Below are positions 1-4,659 of a stretch of 5,437 nucleotides of DNA, piece by piece. The DNA lies in assembly GCA_947487925.1 (NCBI GenBank), contig CANLCA010000252.1:1-5437 (forward strand), read 5' to 3'. Each line of letters begins with the position of its first letter. Position 1 is the stretch's first letter. Below the pieces are notes generated by a model. The model worked only from the letters and a program-made list of their open reading frames with translations. It was not told where the DNA came from and made no database searches. The translations under genes and the position numbers were made by a program. The stretch comes from Verrucomicrobiales bacterium (GTDB taxonomy: Bacteria; Verrucomicrobiota; Verrucomicrobiia; Limisphaerales; F1-80-MAGS106).

Positions 1-1140
1 CATGGAGAAGGAGCCGTCCGGCGAGAGTTCGACCTGGCGGCCCGCCAGCATCACCCTGGCGTCCGGTTCAGTGGAACCGTAGACTACAATCTCCACGTTC
101 ACGCTAAACGAAAACCCTTTCTTGTCCCTATCCTTTGCGGCTCCACCATTCAATGGCGCTCCGACGGGCATGGGGGAAGTCGGATGTTCCTCGCTTTCAA
201 TCGGCGCTTCAACTCTCTCCGCGAACTCCTTAGGCGCCGGAAGAGGTCTCAGAAACTCCAGCGAACTGGGCTTTCTCCACGCTTGCGCGGTTTGATTGAG
301 CGCGTGGAGAATGGCCGCTTGTTTTGCTGGCCAGGGAAGCTGTGCCAGTTTCTCGAGTTCCTGAAGCTTGAGCTGCCCGGACAGGTGAAGATGTTGAACA
401 ACTTCGATGAGAGGCATCTCTTTTGCAACCGCCGACTGGACCAAATAGAGCACGTCGCCAAACCTCGCATCTTCATGAGCCAAATCAGGCGCTCTCAGCT
501 CCGGCGTCGACGCCGTCTCGGAAGCGAGCAGAGACACCCATCTTTCGGGCGATTCGCACGTGTAGTAACCCAATTCCGCGGAGTAGGCAGAGCCCGTTCC
601 GGAAACTGGGATGAACAATCCCTGGGTGCCGAGGGGGAATTCAGATTCTTCGGGCGGTGAAGCTGGGTTTTCGAGCCGATAAATGCGGATGAAGAGCTTG
701 TTTTCCAGGGCCTGATGGCGGGCTTGTTCGAGGGATGACTGTTCCACATCGCCATACACGAAAAGCGTGTTTGGGTTCTGAGCGGTGAGCAAGAGTTTGC
801 CCGAGAGTCGGATCGAGTCGACCGGAACAGGGGGAGGGTCGACTGAAGCAGGAAAGTTACCGGCGGACTCTCGGTCGTTCCCCGAGGGTTGCTGGAGGGA
901 GGGGGGGGCCTCTCTTAGGGCAGGGGGATCCCCCTCAAAAAGGATGCTCGGCAGAGCAGGATCGGGCGCTTCTGACGGGGATCGCTGGGTCTTTTGGGAA
1001 GACCCAACAGTGCGAGGCGCGGGCGCGGAAAATAATTCAACAGGTTCCCTCTTGACCGATTTGGCAGACTTGACCGGGATGTGTAGTTTGACTGGCTTCT
1101 TCTTTATTGTGCTACTCGACTTGGGCTTGCTAGGTTTCAT
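1..1140 (-). CDS. DUF4912-like protein (partial, C-terminus beyond left edge)
   Basis: A minus-strand frame is open from an ATG at 1140 to the left edge, giving 380 codons without a stop. The protein begins with a Lys/Ser-rich segment (residues 1-33), then a Pro-rich, probably disordered linker (about 35-110). A folded region from about 110 to 205 contains 'LLLTAQNPNTLFVYGDV' (116-132), which resembles the start of the DUF4912 domain, where family members typically read like 'arDPrwlYaYWev'. A second helical stretch follows (about 225-290), then Pro/Glu-rich sequence. Residues 343-379 carry 'NVEIVVYGSTEPDARVMLAG', a beta-rich segment typical of the C-terminal half of verrucomicrobial DUF4912 proteins. 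No signal peptide or membrane segment is visible. The family's molecular role is unknown to me. The gene diverges from rho. An in-frame ATG at 1149 would add three residues, but GGTGAT lies 7 nt before 1140. The family call is from remembered motifs; the coding call itself is firmer. Confidence 0.78.
   Translation of the reverse strand, partial: MKPSKPKSSSTIKKKPVKLHIPVKSAKSVKREPVELFSAPAPRTVGSSQKTQRSPSEAPDPALPSILFEGDPPALREAPPSLQQPSGNDRESAGNFPASVDPPPVPVDSIRLSGKLLLTAQNPNTLFVYGDVEQSSLEQARHQALENKLFIRIYRLENPASPPEESEFPLGTQGLFIPVSGTGSAYSAELGYYTCESPERWVSLLASETASTPELRAPDLAHEDARFGDVLYLVQSAVAKEMPLIEVVQHLHLSGQLKLQELEKLAQLPWPAKQAAILHALNQTAQAWRKPSSLEFLRPLPAPKEFAERVEAPIESEEHPTSPMPVGAPLNGGAAKDRDKKGFSFSVNVEIVVYGSTEPDARVMLAGRQVELSPDGSFSM
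901..908 (-). repeat. C8 homopolymer tract within the DUF4912-like gene
   Basis: Eight G on the plus strand, hence CCCCCCCC in the coding direction, fall in the Pro-rich linker and cover Pro79-Pro80 and part of the preceding Ala78 codon. Gain or loss of one base would shift the reading frame and remove the DUF4912-like region downstream. Confidence 0.6.
922..935. repeat. 14-bp perfect palindrome AGGGGGATCCCCCT
   Basis: The sequence equals its own reverse complement over 14 bases. It lies inside the Pro-rich linker of the DUF4912-like gene, coding for part of Phe-Glu-Gly-Asp-Pro-Pro, 13 bp from the C8 tract. A chance palindrome of this size in a window this long is not very unlikely, so functional meaning is uncertain. 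Confidence 0.5.
986..1006. repeat. Inverted repeat with 8-bp arms (TGGGTCTT / AAGACCCA)
   Basis: Perfect 8-bp arms at 986-993 and 999-1006 flank a five-base loop, within the linker-coding part of the DUF4912-like gene. An RNA hairpin would form in its transcript. There is no T tract after it, so it is not an evident terminator. Confidence 0.5.
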
Positions 1141-1147
1141 TTTGACC

Positions 1148-1153
1148 ATCACC
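1148..1153 (-). promoter_or_regulatory. Candidate ribosome binding site for the DUF4912-like gene
   Basis: The minus strand reads GGTGAT, six bases complementary to the extended anti-Shine-Dalgarno region of 16S rRNA (AGGAGGTGAT). It ends 7 nt before the ATG at 1140, which favours that start over the in-frame ATG at 1149, because the latter overlaps the site itself. It is the only start in the window with a recognisable site of this kind. Confidence 0.4.
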
Positions 1154-1262
1154 CAATTTGGTTTCCGGAGCGCTCGTGCGTCGTGGTTCCAAACATGAAG
1201 AAGTAGGTGAAATGAAGCAACGGAAAACCTTTTATCCCAACAGAAGCACTGGCGGCCACGAT

Positions 1263-1268
1263 TTTATA
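1263..1268 (-). promoter_or_regulatory. Candidate -10 element for the DUF4912-like gene
   Basis: The minus strand reads TATAAA, five of six matches to the sigma-70 -10 consensus, about 120 nt upstream of the ATG at 1140. No good -35 hexamer lies 16-18 nt further upstream; a TTGAGG is present but only 8 nt away, which is too close. It is a single-element match in an AT-rich region, so weak evidence. Confidence 0.2.
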
Positions 1269-1443
1269 GTTGCGTTCCTCAACATTTGGCCGTCATTATT
1301 CCAATTGTCTCAGGTCTAACCGCCTGTTTGCTTTAGGATTTCTTAAATTTCTAAACGGCGGTTCTCCCTAACTAAAATTTGCTGGCAGCTTCACTGTTGT
1401 CATTTATGGGATTGGACTTTCTGGGCACTTTTACGGTCATTTT

Positions 1444-2562
1444 ATGAGCAACGCGGCTACGCCGGAGTATGGAACCGGCTATTTGGAGATCTCTGAGAAG
1501 GGGTTTGGATTCTTGCGGTCGTCCGAGAATCATTTTCAACCCAAACCTTCGGACATTTTTGTGACACCCGACACGATCAAAAAGAATTTTTTGCGTGAAG
1601 GATGTCTGGTGGGAGGCAACCTCCAACCGCCTCACCGTGGCAGCAGTCCTCAGCTCAAGGATGTGGACAAGGTGAACGGCATGCCCTTTGTCGACTACAC
1701 AAAGGCGATGCGCTTTGAAAACCTCACGACCATCGATCCGCTGGTGAAGTTCAATTTGGAGACAACACCCGACGTGCTGGAGACCCGGATCATCGACCTG
1801 GTGACCCCCATAGGGAAGGGGACTAGAGGACTGATTGTGGCTCCTCCGCGCACGGGCAAGACGACGATTCTCAAACAGATAGCCAATGCGGTCACAACGA
1901 ACCATCCCGATGTGGATGTCATGGTGTTGCTCATCGACGAGCGTCCGGAAGAAGTGACGGATTTTCAACGGTCTGTGAAGGCTGAAGTCGTGGCTTCTTC
2001 CAACGATCAAGACTTGGAGACGCACGTGAGGCTGTCTCGGTTTATGATTGAGCGATGCCGCCGCAGCGTGGAGGCCGGAAAGGATGTGATGGTCCTACTG
2101 GATTCCATCACGCGTGTTGCCAGGGCTTACAACAGCGTCCATGGTGGGAGCGGTCGCACCATGACCGGCGGCGTGGATGCTCGCGCTTTGGAAATTCCGC
2201 GTAAGATGTTTGCCTCGGCCCGCAAGATCGAGGAGGGCGGCTCGCTGACGATCATCGCCACCGCGCTCGTCGACACGGGGTCCAGGATGGACGAGCTCAT
2301 TTTTCAGGAATTCAAGGGAACAGGCAACATGGAGCTGATCCTGGATCGTAAGTTATCTGAGCGCCGGTTGTTTCCCGCCATCGACATCCCAAAGAGTGGG
2401 ACGCGAAAAGAGGAAAAACTTTTTGCTGGCAAAAACATTGAAGCCATTCGAAAGCTGCGCCGCATGATGGTCGACCTGAACCCGGTTGAAGCGATGGAGA
2501 CCCTGATTTCCGCGCTCAAGAAGAACAAGACCAACGACGAATTGCTGGCAAAGCTGGTTTAG
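1444..2562 (+). CDS. rho: Transcription termination factor Rho (short form lacking the N-terminal helical domain)
   Basis: Rho is a hexameric ring ATPase that loads on nascent RNA and translocates 5' to 3' to end transcription. The 372-aa product begins only about 19 residues before the OB-fold RNP1-like motif 'GFGFLRS' (20-26), followed by 'DIFVTPDTIKK' (37-47). The core is complete: Walker A 'APPRTGKT' (133-140, with Arg136 at the second-Lys position of E. coli 'APPKAGKT'), catalytic 'LLIDERPEEV' (162-171), Walker B 'VLLDSITR' (217-224), Q-loop region 'GRTMTGGVDARAL' (237-249), R-loop region 'DTGSRMDE' (277-284), 'EFKGTGNMEL' (289-298) and the arginine-finger segment 'SGTRKEE' (318-324). 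E. coli Rho is 419 aa; the missing part matches its first roughly 40 residues. The start is well bounded: an in-frame TAA lies at 1369-1371 with no ATG, GTG or TTG start between it and 1444. No Shine-Dalgarno sequence is visible. A WYL regulator follows after 33 bp. Confidence 0.98.
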   Translation: MSNAATPEYGTGYLEISEKGFGFLRSSENHFQPKPSDIFVTPDTIKKNFLREGCLVGGNLQPPHRGSSPQLKDVDKVNGMPFVDYTKAMRFENLTTIDPLVKFNLETTPDVLETRIIDLVTPIGKGTRGLIVAPPRTGKTTILKQIANAVTTNHPDVDVMVLLIDERPEEVTDFQRSVKAEVVASSNDQDLETHVRLSRFMIERCRRSVEAGKDVMVLLDSITRVARAYNSVHGGSGRTMTGGVDARALEIPRKMFASARKIEEGGSLTIIATALVDTGSRMDELIFQEFKGTGNMELILDRKLSERRLFPAIDIPKSGTRKEEKLFAGKNIEAIRKLRRMMVDLNPVEAMETLISALKKNKTNDELLAKLV

Positions 2563-2595
2563 CGAAGGCGCGCTTGTTTTCTTGGGACTGGGCCC

Positions 2596-3615
2596 ATGAA
2601 ACGTTCCCGCTCGCTTGGGCCTGAGCCTTCGGACTCCTCGGGGGTCCATGCCCGTCCGCCCATGGAGCGCATGCTCCACATTCATAGGGCCATTCAGAGC
2701 GGTTGCCATCCGAACGCCTCGCAGCTCGCCACGCAGTTGCAGGTCTCCACCAAATGTATCCAAAGAGACCTCTTGTTCATGCGTGATCGGCTTGGGTTGC
2801 CGATTGCCTACCAGGCTTCAAAGTTTGGTTACTCGTACACGGAGGCCGTGAGTTCCTTTCCCAGTTTTCAGGTTACGGAAGGTGAGCTCTTTGCGCTGCT
2901 TGCCGCGGAAAAGGCGCTCCAGCAATATCGGGGTACTCCTTTCGAGAGAGCGTTGGTCAGTGCGTTCAAGAAGATCGCACGTTCCCTGCCCGACACCGTG
3001 TCCATCCATTGGGCGGACTGGGATGCGACCCTTTCGTTTCGCACGACAGCCGAACCCGTTCTGAACCTCCAAGTTCTCGAGCTCCTTGCGCGGGCCGCCG
3101 CCGAGCAACAGCAGTTGTCGATTGCCTATCGCAAACCAGGAGGGAAGAACGTCGAGGATCGGGTGGTCGATCCCTACCATCTGACCAATGTGAACGGAGA
3201 ATGGTTTTTATTCGCCTACTGCCACCTGCGCAAAAGCATCCGCACATTTGCCCCCGCCCGCATAATGGCTCTGAAGTTGAGTGGGGAACGGTTTCAGCGT
3301 CCGGCAGGATTTTCACTGGAAAGGGAGCTGAAGGACAGTTTTGGAATTCTGAGCGGTGACAAGGACTTCTTGGTGCGTATCCGATTTTCACACACGGTGT
3401 CCGACTACGTTCGCGAAAAACGCTGGCACGCGTCCCAAAAAGTGACGGAGTTGGAAGATGGCGGAGTCGAGGTTGACCTCCAACTGTCCAGCCTCATCGA
3501 GGTGCAACGTTGGGTCTTGGGGTGGGGCGGGAAAGCAATCCCTCTGTCCCCTGCCGAGCTGGTGGAGGGGGTACGGAATGCCGCTCGGGACATGCTTAAT
3601 TTGACTCAGCAGTGA
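2596..3615 (+). CDS. WYL-domain transcriptional regulator (HTH + WYL + WCX)
   Basis: A 339-aa DNA-binding regulator of the DeoR-like HTH/WYL type. After a 20-residue Ser/Pro-rich lead, an HTH spans about 24-80: 'NASQLATQLQVSTKCIQRDL' (40-59) is the helix-turn-helix with recognition helix, and a wing follows ('GLPIAYQASKFGYSY', 67-81). A helical linker (94-135) precedes the WYL domain (about 155-235), which shows 'RVVDPYHL' (189-196), the signature as 'GEWFLFAYC' (201-209, Phe replacing Tyr) and 'RTFAPARI' (216-223). The C-terminal WCX-like domain covers about 257-335 ('VRIRFSHTVSDYVREKRW'). WYL domains sense ligands, in some members nucleic acids or nucleotides; the ligand here is unknown. 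The gene lies 33 bp after rho on the same strand with no terminator between, suggesting co-transcription. In-frame ATGs at 2662 and 2671 are alternative starts that would drop only the unstructured lead; none has a clear ribosome binding site. Confidence 0.93.
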   Translation: MKRSRSLGPEPSDSSGVHARPPMERMLHIHRAIQSGCHPNASQLATQLQVSTKCIQRDLLFMRDRLGLPIAYQASKFGYSYTEAVSSFPSFQVTEGELFALLAAEKALQQYRGTPFERALVSAFKKIARSLPDTVSIHWADWDATLSFRTTAEPVLNLQVLELLARAAAEQQQLSIAYRKPGGKNVEDRVVDPYHLTNVNGEWFLFAYCHLRKSIRTFAPARIMALKLSGERFQRPAGFSLERELKDSFGILSGDKDFLVRIRFSHTVSDYVREKRWHASQKVTELEDGGVEVDLQLSSLIEVQRWVLGWGGKAIPLSPAELVEGVRNAARDMLNLTQQ

Positions 3616-3709
3616 GTTCAGATCGGGGCACTTTCGTTCCTAACCCTTGCGCTAGTCCGTACTCCAATTCAAGCAGTCGGAATTCTTTTGATCGAGCCGA
3701 GGACCGGCG

Positions 3710-3728
3710 TTGCGGCGAGATGCCGCGA
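3710..3728. other. Small GC-rich hairpin in the convergent gap
   Basis: GCGGC (3712-3716) and GCCGC (3722-3726) can pair around a five-base loop, extended by one G-T and one T-A pair. It lies between the end of the WYL gene (3615) and the end of the prepilin-like gene (3743), where both transcripts must stop. Neither strand has a run of T after the stem, so it does not qualify as a standard intrinsic terminator. The rest of 3616-3742 holds nothing else I can recognise. Confidence 0.25.
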
Positions 3729-3742
3729 GTGTGATGCTGAAT

Positions 3743-4618
3743 CTACTGACCGTCGTTTCTCACCGTCGTTCGATCGGAAAGCCAGATCATGTCCTGATTG
3801 TTCGCGGATGCCACGTTCAGGCTCATCGAGCCTGTATTCGTTACTCTTGCTTTGGTTCTCGCATCGACCCATTTCCGAATCTCAGCATGGCCGTCCGCAA
3901 AGGAAATGCCAGCGGCTCCGTTGTGATAACTCGCCGGAAAATCGATGATCCGCGCCGTCGCAGGGGATTCGACCATCATGTTGGCAAATCCACCCGCGTT
4001 GATGCTGTCTGGGTGTTCGTCGAGCAGCACATAAACCTTGGTAGCGCCTGCGGCTTGTAGGTCGGCTTCCTTGACAAACGCTTTGTAGCGTTTTTGACCT
4101 TCGTTGTAGCTCGAGGGTTGAAGCCATCCTCCCGGCCCTCCGATCGCCTGGCTCATTCCCATGCTGCGAACGCGCGGGTGGATCTTGCCGGCGATTTTGA
4201 CGCTGCTGCGGTCCGCAGGGCATTTGTAGACCGCGGCCGAGGGGACATAGGGGGCGAGCGCCGCTTTCTTTGGATCGACAAGTTGGGAAACATTCGTGTT
4301 GTCGGTCGTGGCGGGGTTGAAATCCAGCCAACCCTGCACCCAGGAATAGGGCTCCGTTCCGCTGTTGCCAGGCTTGACCATGAACCCGTTGTTATCATCG
4401 GGATACATGTTCACGCCAAGCTGGATTTGCTTCAGGTTGCTCAAACAGGATATGCCCTGGCCCTTGGCTTTGGCTTTCGCCAATGAGGGCAGTAGCATCC
4501 CTGCCAGGATCGCAATAATTGCAATCACAACAAGCAATTCGATCAGCGTGAACGCGCCGTCAGCTGCGTCACGAGTCTGAATGTGGTTGGAACACTTTTC
4601 CGAGTGTTTGGAGATCAT
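3743..4618 (-). CDS. Prepilin-type N-terminal domain / H-X9-DG protein, downstream copy
   Basis: A 291-aa pseudopilin-like protein. A 22-residue charged leader ends in 'DGA', followed by the class III (type IV prepilin) signal 'FTLIELLVVIAIIAILAG' (23-40), with Glu at +5 and one N-terminal transmembrane helix. Prepilin peptidase would cut before Phe23, leaving Ala at -1. The exported part has 'CLSNLKQIQLGVNMY' (58-72), 'YKCPAD' (131-136), 'LDEHPDSINAGGF' (199-211) and the C-terminal H-X9-DG motif, His232 to Asp242-Gly243 followed by His244. Such proteins are abundant in Verrucomicrobia and Planctomycetes; their individual roles are largely unknown. The start at 4618 is chosen over an in-frame ATG at 4717 because the longer form would overlap the end of the upstream paralogue by 58 bp and give an implausibly long leader. 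No Shine-Dalgarno sequence; a TTTGTGTGTG tandem repeat (plus strand) abuts the ATG. Probably co-transcribed with the paralogue 41 bp upstream. Confidence 0.93.
   Translation of the reverse strand: MISKHSEKCSNHIQTRDAADGAFTLIELLVVIAIIAILAGMLLPSLAKAKAKGQGISCLSNLKQIQLGVNMYPDDNNGFMVKPGNSGTEPYSWVQGWLDFNPATTDNTNVSQLVDPKKAALAPYVPSAAVYKCPADRSSVKIAGKIHPRVRSMGMSQAIGGPGGWLQPSSYNEGQKRYKAFVKEADLQAAGATKVYVLLDEHPDSINAGGFANMMVESPATARIIDFPASYHNGAAGISFADGHAEIRKWVDARTKARVTNTGSMSLNVASANNQDMIWLSDRTTVRNDGQ
3890..3925 (-). other. H-X9-DG motif coding segment, downstream copy
   Basis: The segment encodes His-Asn-Gly-Ala-Ala-Gly-Ile-Ser-Phe-Ala-Asp-Gly: a histidine, nine residues, then Asp-Gly, and next another His-Ala-Glu-Ile. 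This is the prepilin-processing-associated H-X9-DG signature, near the C-terminus (residues 232-243 of 291) as usual for the family. Confidence 0.85.
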
Positions 4619-4639
4619 TTTGTGTGTGGTTTGTGTGTG
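4619..4639 (-). repeat. Tandem 10-bp direct repeat at the prepilin-like gene start
   Basis: On the plus strand TTTGTGTGTG occurs twice (4619-4628 and 4630-4639) with one base between, so the minus-strand mRNA carries two CACACACAAA units immediately before the AUG. The repeat fills half of the 41-bp spacer between the two prepilin-like genes and takes the place where a Shine-Dalgarno sequence would sit. A purine-poor A/C leader is unstructured and could simply keep the start accessible; any specific role is inference. Confidence 0.6.
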
Positions 4640-4659
4640 ATTCGGCGATGAGCCGGTGT

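Larger units (their letters stand above)
1141..1443. promoter_or_regulatory. Divergent intergenic control region between the DUF4912-like gene and rho
   Basis: This 303-bp gap separates two genes read in opposite directions, so it must hold both promoters. I see no convincing open frame, tRNA or riboswitch in it. It is visibly more AT-rich than the flanking genes, especially from 1325 to 1380 (TTTAGGATTTCTTAAATTTCTAAA and TAAAATTT). In the rho direction a weak pair can be drawn, TTGCTT at 1328-1333 and CTAAAC at 1351-1356 with a 17-nt spacer, but the -10 match is poor. No strong hairpin followed by a T run is evident. In E. coli rho is controlled by Rho-dependent attenuation in its own leader; a leader of roughly 90 nt or more would be compatible with that, but this is inference only. 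Confidence 0.5.

Noticed and set aside
184..660. A 158-codon plus-strand open frame, very Arg-rich
   Set aside because: It is the exact antisense of the DUF4912-like frame; the Arg-rich composition is a by-product of the opposite strand's codons.
801..874. A 9-bp inverted pair (CCGAGAGTC / GACTCTCGG) as the ends of a mobile element
   Set aside because: The arms are short, 56 bp apart inside an unbroken coding frame, with no target-site duplication; chance is a sufficient explanation.
785..1198. A 137-codon plus-strand frame with a hydrophobic C-terminus resembling a membrane helix
   Set aside because: The hydrophobic stretch is the reverse reading of the Lys/Val-rich N-terminus of the minus-strand protein, and the rest is Gly/Ser low complexity.
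1372..2025. A 217-codon minus-strand open frame opposite the first half of rho
   Set aside because: It lies antisense to a well-supported Rho frame, its protein has no recognisable motif, and codon-level constraint from Rho explains its openness.
2563..2595. A terminator between rho and the WYL gene
   Set aside because: The 33 bp hold no stem of useful length followed by a T run; TTTTC at 2577-2581 is not preceded by a hairpin.
2596..3615. The WYL regulator as a sign of an antiphage defence island
   Set aside because: WYL regulators do occur in defence loci, but nothing else in the window is defence-like and the neighbour is housekeeping rho.
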